Part shown: positions 17,387 through 27,040 of the stretch, piece by piece
How positions within the stretch are numbered: the stretch's first letter is position 1
Layout of the letters: each line of letters opens with the position of its first letter
Assembly (NCBI GenBank): GCA_024998595.1
Contig: JACOEK010000001.1
Span: forward strand, 558,001-622,000
DNA from: Nitrospira sp.
GTDB lineage: Bacteria > Nitrospirota > Nitrospiria > Nitrospirales > Nitrospiraceae
DNA: 64,000 nt
Reading direction: 5' to 3'
Notes under the pieces: generated by a model
Told to the model about the DNA's origin: nothing
The model's input: only the letters and a program-made list of their open reading frames with translations
The model's database searches: none
Translations under genes and position numbers: made by a program

Positions 17387-17812
17387 ATGTTCGGCGTGAA
17401 CAAAGAGAGTAAAGCTCCTGCCATCGGTGCAGCCAGCATGAACGCCATCGCGCGCATGGTCCTATTGGTGTGTGTGGTTGGAGCGTTCTCGGCCTGTGCG
17501 CAGTCGGCTCATCAACTGGAGCGGCAGTCGATGGGGGATTCTCTGTTGGACCCCGGCTACGCCGGCGCCCAGTCGTATGCGCCTTGGCCCGGACCCGGTT
17601 ATGGCCCGGGGTATGGGATTGGCTATGGCGCGGGCTATTGGGGCCATCCATTCGGGTATTACGGTATTCCCTACGGAGGGTATGGTCCAGCAGGATTTGG
17701 GTGGTATGGCGGGTACGGAGGATTTGGTGCAGCGCGTCCGCCGTCAGGTGTGCAGGGCCCTCGGCCCACTCCTCCGAGCCACGCGCCCCTGCAGTTCAGG
17801 AAAAAGTACTGA
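17387..17812 (+). CDS. Gly/Tyr-rich lipoprotein, copy 2
   Basis: About 141 residues from ATG 17387 (or 124 from ATG 17438). Lipoprotein signal with FSACAQ as lipobox, then a Gly/Tyr/Pro-rich body (GYGPGYGIGYGAGYWGHPFGY) and the ending RPTPPSHAPLQFRKKY, nearly the same as the end of copy 1. The spacing to copy 1 is 11 bases, so both are probably one transcript. No recognised family. Confidence 0.7.
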   Translation: MFGVNKESKAPAIGAASMNAIARMVLLVCVVGAFSACAQSAHQLERQSMGDSLLDPGYAGAQSYAPWPGPGYGPGYGIGYGAGYWGHPFGYYGIPYGGYGPAGFGWYGGYGGFGAARPPSGVQGPRPTPPSHAPLQFRKKY

Positions 17813-17937
17813 AAGGTCATACGACATCGACTGGGTAGGGCTCCTGTCTCGATCCTCATGACCTGGGGAGTGACACGTTTATTGACGAATCTGACTCTCC
17901 TCTGCCCGGCCGAGATCTTGTTGCGCAAGCAAGGTTG

Positions 17938-17967
17938 TTGACAGGCTCCAAAATCCTATGGTAGCTT
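17938..17967 (+). promoter_or_regulatory. Possible promoter of the rpsF operon
   Basis: TTGACA at 17938-17943 with TAGCTT at 17962-17967 (18-base spacer), about 80 bases before the rpsF start; this is the only good -35 element in the 236-base gap after the lipoprotein gene. Confidence 0.4.
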
Positions 17968-18048
17968 CCACGGCTCATGTCGGCAGGTCCGGCATGCCTA
18001 CACCTCGCTCCCGTCTTTGATGGGGGCCAATGTCCAGGAGGAATCTGC

Positions 18049-18408
18049 ATGGAGCTCTACGAGTCCCTGTTCATTATTCGTCCGACTTTAAGCGACGAAG
18101 AAACGACGACGCTGATTGAAAAAATGAAGGGCACCGTCACCAAGAACGGCGCCACGCTCGTGCGGGCCGAGAATTGGGGCCGCAAGAAGCTTGCTTACGA
18201 AATCAAGCGCGAGCGTAAGGGCACGTACGTCTATTTTTATTTTCAAGGCCCCGGTACGACGATCGCCGAGCTGGAGCGCGCCTATCGGCTTGAGGACTCG
18301 ATCATCAAGTTTCTCACCGTAAAATTGGAGCAGGAGCCCGCTCCGCCCAGGGGTGCCCCCGTGGCCGCACCAGCCGCACAAGGAGCCACCGTTGGCGGGG
18401 TTCAATAA
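18049..18408 (+). CDS. rpsF: Ribosomal protein S6
   Basis: 119 residues. Binds the central domain of 16S rRNA with S18. Typical S6 start MELYESLFIIRPTLSDEE, the KKLAYEIKRERKGTYVYF core, and an Ala/Pro-rich tail. The ATG at 18049 has a strong ribosome-binding site (AGGAGGA). The end overlaps the ssb start by 17 bases. Confidence 0.96.
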   Translation: MELYESLFIIRPTLSDEETTTLIEKMKGTVTKNGATLVRAENWGRKKLAYEIKRERKGTYVYFYFQGPGTTIAELERAYRLEDSIIKFLTVKLEQEPAPPRGAPVAAPAAQGATVGGVQ

Positions 18409-18787
18409 AGTCATTCTGGTCGGAAATCTGACCCGGAACCCAGAGCTACGGTATACCCCCAGCGGGACGCCGGTCGCCAGCTTCGGTTTGGCGACCAGTC
18501 GACGCTTCAAGCAAGGCGATGAGCTGAAGGAAGAGGTTTGCTTCATCGACATCGTCGTGTTCGGCAAACAGGCCGAACATTGCGGGCAATACCTGAGCAA
18601 GGGCAACGGGGTGATCATCGACGGCCGTCTTCAGCAGCGTCGATGGGAGACGGAAGACGGCCAGAAACGTAGCAAACACGAAGTCGTAGCCCAAGGTGTG
18701 ACCTTTCTGCCGAAGCGTGGCGAGGCCGGAGGCGAGGGCGGCGGCATGCATGAAGAACCACCTTCATACGAAGACGAACAGTTGTAG
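18392..18787 (+). CDS. ssb: Single-stranded DNA-binding protein
   Basis: About 131 residues. OB-fold DNA-binding domain (FNKVILVGNLTRNPELRYTPSG and DGRLQQRRWETEDG) and a short acidic C-terminal tail ending DEQL. The start is TTG at 18392, with AAGGAG six bases upstream at 18380-18385 inside rpsF; the GTG at 18353 would add residues unlike SSB. The S6-SSB-S18 order is the usual one. Confidence 0.93.
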   Translation: MAGFNKVILVGNLTRNPELRYTPSGTPVASFGLATSRRFKQGDELKEEVCFIDIVVFGKQAEHCGQYLSKGNGVIIDGRLQQRRWETEDGQKRSKHEVVAQGVTFLPKRGEAGGEGGGMHEEPPSYEDEQL

Positions 18788-18802
18788 AAGACGGAGGCGA
18801 TC

Positions 18803-19060
18803 ATGGAACGAGGAGATCGTGGGAACAGCGGAGGGGGCGGCGGTCGGTTCTTTCAGCGCCGGAAGCCGTGCCGGTTTTGTGTCGATAAAGCCCCGATTGA
18901 TTTTAAGGATATTGGCCTGTTGCGAAATTTTCTGACGGAACGGGGACGAATCGTCCCGCGCCGTATTTCCGGCAACTGCTTGCAGCACCAACGTGTGTTG
19001 ACGGTGGCGGTGAAGCGGGCACGCCAGATCGCCCTAGTCAGTTTCGCTGAAGAGCGATAG
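18803..19060 (+). CDS. rpsR: Ribosomal protein S18
   Basis: 85 residues. Gly-rich N-terminus, then [11 protein letters not shown] and the S18 core ([26 protein letters not shown]). Partner of S6 in the 30S platform. It sits 15 bases after ssb. Here L9 does not follow; YceD and L32 do instead. Confidence 0.96.
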   Translation: MERGDRGNSGGGGGRFFQRRKPCRFCVDKAPIDFKDIGLLRNFLTERGRIVPRRISGNCLQHQRVLTVAVKRARQIALVSFAEER

Positions 19061-19143
19061 GGCAGGGATAGGATTTGGTGAGTGTTGAATCAAGTGGCTT
19101 GGCTGCCTGTCTCCTAGGTGATTCGGGGGCGGATGGTCTCGTC

Positions 19144-19749
19144 ATGACGGTGCCCATGGATATGCTCAATCCAGCGATTGTCGATATCGGTCCGGAAGGT
19201 CTGTCCGTGTCGTGTACGGCTTCAGGGCCTCAATTGGGTTTGGAGGAGCCGGAGGACAAGTTTGAGGGCCCGCTGGCGATTCAGCTCGAGCTCTCTGAGC
19301 AAGAAGGGCGGATCTCAGTCACTGGAACGTTGGAAAGTACCGCAATCCGTCAATGCGTTCGTTGTCTCGCGGACTATTCTGAACCGCTCGTGGTCTCGCT
19401 CTATGCGGAATATCTTCCGCAAGCCAGCGTAGGTGCCAAATCGGCCCCGGCGGAACAGGGGCGACGACCTGCGAGACGCGGAGCTCAGCCGGTTGAGCCA
19501 GAGGAAGAAGCGGATGAAGAGGATGAATTGTATTGGTATCAAGGCGATCACCTTGATCTGGTCCCGATGCTGCGCGAGCAGGTGATTCTGGCCGCTCCGA
19601 TGCAGCCGATATGTCGCGAAGCATGCCTGGGACTCTGTCCTCAGTGCGGACAGAATCTCAATGAGCGCAGATGCGGCTGCCCTCCGGCGCAAGCGCCGAG
19701 TCCGTTTCGTGTACTGCGAGGGCGTGGGTCTAAAGGTGAACACGCATAG
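19144..19749 (+). CDS. yceD: YceD/DUF177 domain protein
   Basis: About 201 residues. Family proteins are linked to large-subunit rRNA processing and are almost always encoded before rpmF, as here. The domain has CVRCL in the middle and a C-terminal zinc-like cluster, CLGLCPQCGQNLNERRCGC, with an acidic linker (EEEADEEDELYW) in between. The frame is open to TTG 19075 or GTG 19078; I chose ATG 19144 since family homology begins near MLNPAIVDIGPEGL. Confidence 0.85.
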   Translation: MTVPMDMLNPAIVDIGPEGLSVSCTASGPQLGLEEPEDKFEGPLAIQLELSEQEGRISVTGTLESTAIRQCVRCLADYSEPLVVSLYAEYLPQASVGAKSAPAEQGRRPARRGAQPVEPEEEADEEDELYWYQGDHLDLVPMLREQVILAAPMQPICREACLGLCPQCGQNLNERRCGCPPAQAPSPFRVLRGRGSKGEHA

Positions 19750-19787
19750 TCTGTTAACCGGGTCATGTGCCCGTTGAAGGAGTCGTC

Positions 19788-19973
19788 ATGCCAAATCCAA
19801 AACACAAACATTCACGATCCCGTCGAGACATGCGGCGAACGGCCAAGACCAGGCTGGTGCCTCCAGGATTTTCGCTCTGCCCGCAGTGCCACGAATTGAA
19901 GCTGCCGCACTATACATGCATGAACTGCGGAACCTACAAGGGCAAGGCGGTCATCGTCGTCGAGGAATCCTAA
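19788..19973 (+). CDS. rpmF: Ribosomal protein L32
   Basis: 61 residues starting [17 protein letters not shown]. Zinc-binding form: CPQCHE...CMNCG gives two CxxC pairs. An upstream in-frame GTG/ATG at 19767 is unlikely; the ATG at 19788 has GAAGGAG before it. It is followed by the plsX-fab cluster, the usual neighbourhood of rpmF. Confidence 0.96.
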   Translation: MPNPKHKHSRSRRDMRRTAKTRLVPPGFSLCPQCHELKLPHYTCMNCGTYKGKAVIVVEES

Positions 19974-20125
19974 ATCGCGTGTTATTTTTTTGACGTGATT
20001 CGGGTACAATTGCCCACCGTGATCACGATCCGACGCTATGTCATGCGTGAGGCCGTTCAGGTCCTAGCCGGCACGGCGTCTCTACACGATTCTTCACATC
20101 TCTATCCGTGGACCGCTAACCGCAC

Positions 20126-21157
20126 ATGAAGATTGCCGTCGATGCGATGGGCGGAGACCACGGACCGGCCCCGGTCATTGAAGGCGCGATGCAAGCCGCG
20201 CAGGAACTGGGTGTCGGTATCATTCTGGTCGGCAAGGAAGACGCGCTGACCGCCGCGTGCCACAAACTCAACTGCAACGATACGCGGATCACGATCCGTC
20301 ACGCTCCGCAAGTGGTGGAGATGCACGAGTCACCTGCCGCGGTGGCCCGGAAGAAGCGAGACTCGTCCATCTGGGTGGCAACCGAACTCGTCAAATCCGG
20401 TGAAGCTGATGCAGTCGTCAGTCCCGGCAATACCGGTGCGAGCATGGTGGCTTCCTTCTTCGTGTTGGGATTGATCAAGGGGGTCGAGCGACCGGCGATT
20501 GCCACGATGTTGCCCACGTTGACGGGTAGTGCCGTGATGCTCGATGTAGGGGCCAATGTCGATTGCTCGGCGCAACATCTGGAGCAGTTTGCCTTGATGG
20601 GAAATGAATTTGCCCGGCATGTCTATGCCAAGCCCAATCCGCGCGTGGGACTTTTGAGCATCGGAGAGGAAGACAGCAAAGGGAACGAAGTCACCAAGGA
20701 AGCATTCAAGCTCTTGAAAGCCAGCCCATTGAATTTTATCGGGAACATCGAGGGGCGCGAAGTCTACAGCGGGAGTGCGGATGTGGTGGTGTGCGACGGG
20801 TTTATCGGCAATGTGGCGCTCAAGATTTCGGAAGGTGTTGCGGACGTCATCAAGAAGTTGCTGATGAAGGAACTCTCCGGTTCATGGCTCGGACGGTTGG
20901 CCTATCCCTTGATTGCCAAACCGCTGCTGAACTTGAAGCGAAAAATCGACTATGCGGAATTCGGCGGGGCGCCTTTGCTGGGGGTAAACGGCACCACCAT
21001 GATCTGCCATGGCCGCTCGTCCGCCAAGGCCATCAAGAATGCCATTCGTCGAGCGAAGGGGTTGGCCGAAACTAGGTTGGATGAGTTGATTCAACGCGAC
21101 ATCGAGGAAAGTCTGAGACGGCATCAAGACGAGCGTCTGGAAGGGAATCAGGCGTGA
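20126..21157 (+). CDS. plsX: Phosphate acyltransferase PlsX
   Basis: 343 residues. Converts acyl-ACP to acyl-phosphate, the substrate of PlsY in phospholipid synthesis. MKIAVDAMGGDHGP at the start, SPGNTGA, MLDVGANVDC and GVNGTTMICHG match the family along its whole length. The gap of 152 bases after rpmF holds nothing clear. It overlaps fabH by 4 bases. Confidence 0.97.
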   Translation: MKIAVDAMGGDHGPAPVIEGAMQAAQELGVGIILVGKEDALTAACHKLNCNDTRITIRHAPQVVEMHESPAAVARKKRDSSIWVATELVKSGEADAVVSPGNTGASMVASFFVLGLIKGVERPAIATMLPTLTGSAVMLDVGANVDCSAQHLEQFALMGNEFARHVYAKPNPRVGLLSIGEEDSKGNEVTKEAFKLLKASPLNFIGNIEGREVYSGSADVVVCDGFIGNVALKISEGVADVIKKLLMKELSGSWLGRLAYPLIAKPLLNLKRKIDYAEFGGAPLLGVNGTTMICHGRSSAKAIKNAIRRAKGLAETRLDELIQRDIEESLRRHQDERLEGNQA

Positions 21158-22131
21158 TACGGGGGCGGATCACAGGAACCGGGTCTTACGCGCCCGAGCG
21201 GGTGATGACCAATGGTGATCTGGAGCAGCTGGTGGCAACCTCCGATGAATGGATTCGCGAGCGCACGGGGATCCGAGAACGACGCATCGCAGCTCCGGGG
21301 CAGGCCTGTTCAGACTTGGGCCTGATTGCCGCGGAACGTGCATTAAAGGCGGCTGGCCTGTCTGGCAGTGATCTCGACCTGATTCTGCTGGCGACCTGCA
21401 CGGGCGACATGCCCTTGCCGTCGACCGCCTGCCTGCTCCAGCATCGATTGGGTGCGACGCGGGCGGCGGCCTGCGACATCTCCGCCGCTTGCTGCGGGTT
21501 TGTCTACGCGTTAGGTGTCGCTGATGCCTATATTCGAACAGGGATGCGCCATGTCCTGGTCGTGGGGTCGGAAGTGATGTCCACGATTACAGATTGGACG
21601 GACCGCAACACGTGCATTTTGTTCGGGGATGGCGCCGGCGCGGCGGTGGTGAGCGCGGAAGAGGGAGATCGCGGAATTCTATCCACCCACCTGCATTCGG
21701 ACGGCAGTTTATCTGATTTGATCGTGGTGCCTGGAGGCGGAACGCGGATTCCCCCTTCTGAAACGATGATGGGCGAACGGTCACAGTACATCAAGATGAA
21801 GGGGAACGAAACCTTCAAGGTCGCGGTACGGACCCTGGAGGAAGTGGCGCGCGAAACGCTCGCTGCGCACCAGTTATCGGTCGACGACCTGGATGTCTAT
21901 ATTCCTCACCAGGCGAACCTGCGCATTATCAGAGCGGTGGCCGATCGACTCGGCCTTCCGTTGGAAAAAGTCGTGTTGAACATGGATCGGTATGGCAACA
22001 CGTCGGCAGCCTCCATCCCGATCGCCCTGGATGAAGCCGTGCGGGACGGACGGGTCAAGGACGGACAATTGGTGATGTTCGGGGCATTCGGCGCGGGGCT
22101 GACCTGGGCGTCGACGTTGATTCGCTGGTGA
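21154..22131 (+). CDS. fabH: 3-oxoacyl-ACP synthase III
   Basis: 325 residues. Starts fatty-acid synthesis by condensing an acyl-CoA with malonyl-ACP. Catalytic triad: Cys in DISAACCGFVYAL, His in PHQANLRII and Asn in YGNTSAASIP. Start GTG at 21154, overlapping the plsX stop (GTGA). Full length. Confidence 0.97.
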   Translation: MIRGRITGTGSYAPERVMTNGDLEQLVATSDEWIRERTGIRERRIAAPGQACSDLGLIAAERALKAAGLSGSDLDLILLATCTGDMPLPSTACLLQHRLGATRAAACDISAACCGFVYALGVADAYIRTGMRHVLVVGSEVMSTITDWTDRNTCILFGDGAGAAVVSAEEGDRGILSTHLHSDGSLSDLIVVPGGGTRIPPSETMMGERSQYIKMKGNETFKVAVRTLEEVARETLAAHQLSVDDLDVYIPHQANLRIIRAVADRLGLPLEKVVLNMDRYGNTSAASIPIALDEAVRDGRVKDGQLVMFGAFGAGLTWASTLIRW

Positions 22132-22237
22132 GGGGCATCCACTAATCGGTCATCTGGCCTGAGACGCGGCTGTGCCGAATGTGGCCGGCTTTTTCCCGTT
22201 GACATTGGGCATGGTTTCTACGATACCTTACGCGGTT

Positions 22238-23191
22238 ATGACAGCTTCACCAATCGGATTTTTATTCCCCGGACAGGGGTCGCAATCAGTAGGTATGGGA
22301 CGCGGATTGTATGATGCGTTCCCGACGGTGAGGGCGGTGTATGAAGAAGCCTCCTCCATCCTCGGCTATGATGTGGCGCAGCTCTGCTTTGAGGGGCCGG
22401 TCGAACGACTGAATCTTACAGAACATACTCAGCCGGCTTTGCTGGTGAGTAGTGCGGCGGCGCTCAAGGCATTGGAGCCGGCCGGACTGACTCCCGTGGC
22501 TGTTGCCGGGCATAGCCTCGGAGAATATTCGGCGGTCTTTGCAGCCGGCGGCGTATCCTTTCGGGATGCGGTAGCCCTGGTGCAAAAACGTGGGCGTTAT
22601 ATGGCCGAGGCCGTGCCGCCAGGAACCGGGCTGGTCGCCGCATTGCTCGGTCTTTCGGCAGAGGTCGTCAGAGCAGTATGTCAGGAAGCCGCGTCAGTCG
22701 GTGTGGTCGCGGCCGCGAATTTCAACTCACCCGGTCAGGTCGTGATTGCCGGTGAGAATGCGGCGGTCGAACGGGCCATTGAAATCGCCAAGTCCAAGGG
22801 GTGCAAGAAGGCGATTCCCCTTCCGGTGAGTGTGCCGGTTCACACACCCTTAATGCAGGGTGCCGCAGATCGGCTGGCAGCGGAATTCGGTGGGATCACC
22901 TGGCGGGATTTGACGGTGCCATTGGTCAACAATGCAGAGGCGGTGGCTCTGCGCCGATCGGAAGACATTCGGGCCTCGCTGGTTCGACAGTTGCCGTCAT
23001 CGGTGCGGTGGGAAGAATCGGTGCACATGATGGCGCACTTGGGTGTGACGACCTTCGTCGAAATCGGACCGGGGACGGTGTTGACGGGCTTGGTGAAGCG
23101 TATTCTTCCTGGTGCGGTCACGGCCAATGTGCATGATCCAAAGTCATTGGAGGCGGCACTCACCACCGTTGGCATGAATAGTCAGGCATAA
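22238..23191 (+). CDS. fabD: Malonyl-CoA:ACP transacylase
   Basis: 317 residues. Loads malonyl groups onto ACP. FLFPGQGSQSVGMG at the N-terminus, active-site Ser in GHSLGEYSA, and His in VPVHTPLM. The ATG at 22238 gives the normal start; the frame opens earlier at 22172 in non-homologous sequence. Confidence 0.97.
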   Translation: MTASPIGFLFPGQGSQSVGMGRGLYDAFPTVRAVYEEASSILGYDVAQLCFEGPVERLNLTEHTQPALLVSSAAALKALEPAGLTPVAVAGHSLGEYSAVFAAGGVSFRDAVALVQKRGRYMAEAVPPGTGLVAALLGLSAEVVRAVCQEAASVGVVAAANFNSPGQVVIAGENAAVERAIEIAKSKGCKKAIPLPVSVPVHTPLMQGAADRLAAEFGGITWRDLTVPLVNNAEAVALRRSEDIRASLVRQLPSSVRWEESVHMMAHLGVTTFVEIGPGTVLTGLVKRILPGAVTANVHDPKSLEAALTTVGMNSQA

Positions 23192-23220
23192 GCAGCCTAG
23201 AGATTGCGGGGAGTAGACTG

Positions 23221-23964
23221 ATGTCATTACAGGGGAAAGTGGCGATTGTTACCGGCGGGGCCCAGGGCATCGGGCGTGCGATTGCGGAAGGCTTGGCTGA
23301 GGATGGCGCGGATATCGCTGTCGCAGATCTCGATCCCGCGCGGTCGCAGGACGCGGTTGCGGCGATTCAGAAACTGGGGCGCCGCGCGATCAGTGTCAAA
23401 GTGAATGTGTCCGATTGGAACGATGCTAAGGCGATGGCCGACCAGGTCATGCAGGAATGGGGTCGGATCGATATCCTGGTCAATAATGCCGGTATCACGC
23501 GAGACGGGCTGTTGCTTCGGATGAAGGAAGAAGATTGGAATCTGGTCCTGCAGGTCAATTTGAATGGGACCTTTCATTGCACCAAAGCCGTTCTGCTCCC
23601 CATGACGAAGCAACGGTTTGGTCGGATCGTCAATATCGCTTCGATTGTAGGAGCGATGGGGAACGTAGGGCAGGCGAACTATGCCGCGTCAAAGGCAGCC
23701 GTCATCGGGTTTACTAAAACTGCGGCGCGCGAATATGCGAGTCGAGCGGTGACGGTCAACGCGGTGGCGCCGGGCTTTATCGATACGGCCATGACGCAGG
23801 GGTTATCGCCGGAGGTGAAGGAAGCCTTGCAGAAACAAATCCCGCTGGGACGGTTGGGGCTTCCTTCCGATATTGCCGCAGCGGTTCGGTTTCTGGTGTC
23901 GGATGCAGCGTCGTATATCACGGGGCAGGTGTTGCACGTGAACGGCGGCATGCTCATGGTATAA
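23221..23964 (+). CDS. fabG: 3-oxoacyl-ACP reductase
   Basis: 247 residues, short-chain dehydrogenase. NADPH-binding TGGAQGIGRA, NNAG motif (LVNNAGITRDG) and catalytic Tyr-Lys in YAASKAAV. Reduces 3-oxoacyl-ACP in fatty-acid elongation. It lies between fabD and acpP as in many bacteria. Confidence 0.96.
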   Translation: MSLQGKVAIVTGGAQGIGRAIAEGLAEDGADIAVADLDPARSQDAVAAIQKLGRRAISVKVNVSDWNDAKAMADQVMQEWGRIDILVNNAGITRDGLLLRMKEEDWNLVLQVNLNGTFHCTKAVLLPMTKQRFGRIVNIASIVGAMGNVGQANYAASKAAVIGFTKTAAREYASRAVTVNAVAPGFIDTAMTQGLSPEVKEALQKQIPLGRLGLPSDIAAAVRFLVSDAASYITGQVLHVNGGMLMV

Positions 23965-24062
23965 GTGAGTCGGGCCGGTATCTCGATCGATTCCGATCGA
24001 ATCGGATGTGCCGGCAAAGAATGTGGCGGATGAGATAAGATGGGAAGGAGGTGGGCAAGTCC

Positions 24063-24296
24063 ATGGCAACAGTAGATGAACGGGTGAAGAAGATTATTGC
24101 CGAGCAGTTGGGGGTTGAGGAAGAGGAAGTGACGCTGGAAGCGCATTTCGTTGAAGACTTGGGCGCGGATTCGCTCGACACGGTGGAGCTGGTGATGGCC
24201 CTGGAAGAAGAGTTCGAAATCGAAATCCCCGATGAGGATGCAGAAAAGATCCTCACCGTTGGGAAAGCGTTGGATTATATCAAAGAGAAAGCGTAA
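24063..24296 (+). CDS. acpP: Acyl carrier protein
   Basis: 77 residues, very acidic. Phosphopantetheine attachment Ser in [11 protein letters not shown]. The ATG at 24063 is preceded by GGAGGTG; a GTG at 24051 is the only longer option. Carrier for all fatty-acid synthesis intermediates made by the enzymes encoded around it. Confidence 0.97.
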   Translation: MATVDERVKKIIAEQLGVEEEEVTLEAHFVEDLGADSLDTVELVMALEEEFEIEIPDEDAEKILTVGKALDYIKEKA

Positions 24297-24307
24297 CGGA
24301 CGGCAGT

Positions 24308-25558
24308 ATGCACGATCGTTCCGTCAGACGTGTGGTGGTGACCGGTCTTGGACTCGTGACGCCTCTTGGAACCGGCGTCGACAAGACGTGGAAAGCACTC
24401 TGTGCCGGCGAGTCCGGCGTCGGTCGAATCACGCGATTCGATCCGAGCGGATACGACGCGCAGATTGCCGCAGAGGTCAAGGATTTCGATCCGGCGCAGT
24501 TCATCGAGAAAAAAGAAATCAAGAAGATGGACACCTTCATCCACTATGCGGTGGGGGCAAGCCAGCTGGCGGTGGACGATGCCGCGCTAAAAGTCTCGCC
24601 TGAAGAAGCGACGAGAGTCGGGGTCTACATCGGGTCTGGTATCGGTGGGCTGGGGTCTATCGAGCACTACCATGACGTGCTGAAGGAAAAGGGACCGGGT
24701 CGGGTCTCGCCCTTTTTCATTCCGATGACGATTATCAATCTGGCCTCGGGCCAGGTCGCGATTCGGGTTGGTGCAAAGGGCCCGAATTCCTGCGCGGTCA
24801 CGGCCTGCGCAACCGGGAACCACTGCATAGGTGATGCCTATCGCCTCATCAAACGGAACGATGCGGATGTAATGATTGCCGGTGGTGCGGAAGCGGCAAT
24901 TACACCGCTGGGTGTGGCCGGGTTTGCCTCGGCGAAGGCCCTTTCTTTTCGAAATGACGAACCGACGAAGGCGAGTCGGCCGTTCGACAAAGATCGCGAC
25001 GGATTCGTGCTAGGCGAAGGGGCCGGCGTGGTCGTACTCGAAGAACTGGAGCATGCTCGCGCGCGTGGCGCACGCATCTATGCCGAAGTCATCGGATACG
25101 CTATGAATAGTGACGCCTACCACATTACCGCGCCTCCAGAAGAGGGCGAGGGTGCGGTTCGGTGTATGGAAATGGCGATCGCAGATGCCGGTGTACTCAA
25201 GACCGACATTGGTTACATCAATGCCCATGGCACGTCTACCATGGCGGATGCTATCGAAACCAAGGCCATCAAACATGTGTTCGGGGAGCAGGCATACCGG
25301 ATTCCGGTCAGTTCGACGAAGTCCATGACGGGTCATCTGCTGGGTGCGGCCGGAGGGATCGAAGCCGTGTTTAGCATTCTTGCCTTACACCATGGCGTTT
25401 TGCCTCCCACTATCAACCTTGACCATCCCGATCCTGCTTGTGATCTGGATTATGTGCCCAATAAGGCCCGTCCAGCCAAGCCACAGGTGGCCCTCTCCAA
25501 TTCGTTCGGCTTCGGCGGGGTCAACGCCTGCTTGCTCTTTCGCAGATGTGACCCGTAA
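24308..25558 (+). CDS. fabF: 3-oxoacyl-ACP synthase II
   Basis: 416 residues. Chain-elongating condensing enzyme. Catalytic Cys in [12 protein letters not shown], His in [13 protein letters not shown] and second His in [14 protein letters not shown]-terminal FGFGGVNAC is the typical end. Cotranscribed with acpP (11 bases apart). Confidence 0.97.
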   Translation: MHDRSVRRVVVTGLGLVTPLGTGVDKTWKALCAGESGVGRITRFDPSGYDAQIAAEVKDFDPAQFIEKKEIKKMDTFIHYAVGASQLAVDDAALKVSPEEATRVGVYIGSGIGGLGSIEHYHDVLKEKGPGRVSPFFIPMTIINLASGQVAIRVGAKGPNSCAVTACATGNHCIGDAYRLIKRNDADVMIAGGAEAAITPLGVAGFASAKALSFRNDEPTKASRPFDKDRDGFVLGEGAGVVVLEELEHARARGARIYAEVIGYAMNSDAYHITAPPEEGEGAVRCMEMAIADAGVLKTDIGYINAHGTSTMADAIETKAIKHVFGEQAYRIPVSSTKSMTGHLLGAAGGIEAVFSILALHHGVLPPTINLDHPDPACDLDYVPNKARPAKPQVALSNSFGFGGVNACLLFRRCDP

Positions 25559-25584
25559 TCCTTTCCAGCCATGAGTCAGGTGGT

Positions 25585-26292
25585 ATGACGCCGGCAACGT
25601 CAATTGAGGCGGTCCAGCGCCTTCTGGGCTACCGGTTCCGTCAGCCTCGTCTGCTGGAAGAAGCCCTGACCCACAAATCCTACTCAAACGAGCGGCGCAC
25701 CAAAGATCGAACACAGAACGAACGCCTGGAGTTTCTTGGCGATGCGGTGCTGTCGCTCGTCATGAGTGAGTATCTCGCCACCGAATTTCCGGGGAGCAAC
25801 GAGGGCGGGCTATCCAAGCTGAAAGCTCACCTCGTGAGTGAGGCGTCGCTCGCCAAGGCCGCCCGACGGATGAAGCTGGGCCGCCTGTTGCGATTGGGAA
25901 AGGGTGAGGAACTCTCGAAGGGTCGGGAGAAACATTCGCTGTTAGCGGATGCGCTCGAAGCATTGATCGCGGCCGTCTATTTAGATGGCGGACTTGAGGC
26001 AAGCCGGACCTTTACTCTGCGGGTGTTGGAGGAAGAATTGCTGGCGACACGGGCGGAACAGGCTCGGCCCGGGATGGAAGACTATAAAACGCAGCTCCAA
26101 GAACTCTGCCAGAAGCGGTTCGAAAGCCTGCCGCAGTATGCCACGGTACGGGAGTCAGGGCCGGATCATGAAAAGGTGTTCGAGGTCGAGCTGACAATCC
26201 AGGGGGTGATGCGGGGAATCGGATGCGGCCACAGCAAAAAAGAAGCGGAGCAGATGGCTGCGCGGGAAGCACTGACACAATTGACGGCGTGA
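25585..26292 (+). CDS. rnc: Ribonuclease III
   Basis: 235 residues. Catalytic domain with NERLEFLGDAVLSL and the acidic DALEALIAAVYLDGG (Mg2+ ligands), then a double-stranded-RNA-binding domain from about residue 160 to the end (KTQLQELCQ...GIGCGHSKKEAEQMAA). Processes rRNA and structured mRNAs. fabF-rnc adjacency is common. Confidence 0.97.
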   Translation: MTPATSIEAVQRLLGYRFRQPRLLEEALTHKSYSNERRTKDRTQNERLEFLGDAVLSLVMSEYLATEFPGSNEGGLSKLKAHLVSEASLAKAARRMKLGRLLRLGKGEELSKGREKHSLLADALEALIAAVYLDGGLEASRTFTLRVLEEELLATRAEQARPGMEDYKTQLQELCQKRFESLPQYATVRESGPDHEKVFEVELTIQGVMRGIGCGHSKKEAEQMAAREALTQLTA

Positions 26293-26324
26293 GCTATTAT
26301 TCAGTGAACCGACAAGGAGGCAAA

Positions 26325-26975
26325 ATGACACAACAACCATGGCACAATCGGTTTGGGCGCGCGGGAGTGATGAGTCTGATCCTGGCCTTCGGGATGGCTG
26401 GAACCTGCCTCGCGGCTGATGCTCCGGCCAAGGGAGGCGATGCCGTCAATGCGAGCAATGCGCGAGCAGTCATCAAGACCAAGTTAGGCGACATTGAGAT
26501 TAAGTTTTTGCCGGACGTCGCCCCGAAGCATGTCGAAAATTTCATTAAGTTGGCCAAATCCGGATTTTACAACGGCACGATTTTTCATCGAGCCATCCCT
26601 GGTTTTATGATTCAGGGGGGCGATCCAAACACCAAGGACTCTTTGAGAAAGGAAGCCTATGGTCAAGGTGGTCCCGGCCACAACGTCAAGGCTGAATTCA
26701 GCGACCTCCCCCACAAACGCGGCGTCGTATCGATGGCGCGAGCACAGGACCCCGATAGCGCAGGGTCCCAGTTTTTTGTCGTCGTCGAAGAGTCGCGATT
26801 CTTAGATAGGAAATACACCATTTTCGGTGAAGTGGTGAAAGGTATCGGAGTGGCGGACAAGATCGTGGCATTGCCGAGAGTCATGTGCCAGACAGGTGCG
26901 CCGAGCCCTGCCGACAAGGGACCCTGCGATAATCCGATCGACCGGATTGAAATGACGGTGACGATTATCGAGTGA
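26325..26975 (+). CDS. Periplasmic cyclophilin-type peptidyl-prolyl isomerase
   Basis: 216 residues from ATG 26325, with AAGGAGG before it. A signal peptide ends near TCLAADAP. The cyclophilin domain contains FHRAIPGFMIQGGDPN, GVVSMARA and GSQFFVVVEES. It catalyses cis-trans isomerisation of prolyl bonds in exported proteins. The last 25 residues include two Cys that could be disulphide-bonded. The frame is open further upstream inside rnc but is not homologous there. Confidence 0.93.
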   Translation: MTQQPWHNRFGRAGVMSLILAFGMAGTCLAADAPAKGGDAVNASNARAVIKTKLGDIEIKFLPDVAPKHVENFIKLAKSGFYNGTIFHRAIPGFMIQGGDPNTKDSLRKEAYGQGGPGHNVKAEFSDLPHKRGVVSMARAQDPDSAGSQFFVVVEESRFLDRKYTIFGEVVKGIGVADKIVALPRVMCQTGAPSPADKGPCDNPIDRIEMTVTIIE

Positions 26976-26987
26976 ACCGGTAGAACT

Positions 26988-27030
26988 GAGCATCGGGCGG
27001 ATCCTGCTCGACACGATCAGCCCGGTGCTC
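26988..27030. terminator. Hairpin between converging genes
   Basis: GAGCATCGGGC (26988-26998) pairs with GCCCGGTGCTC (27020-27030) over 11 bp with one G-T pair, in the 65-base gap between the cyclophilin gene and the converging minus-strand gene. There is no T-run; a shared bidirectional terminator is possible. Confidence 0.4.
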
Positions 27031-27040
27031 ATGCGCCTGA

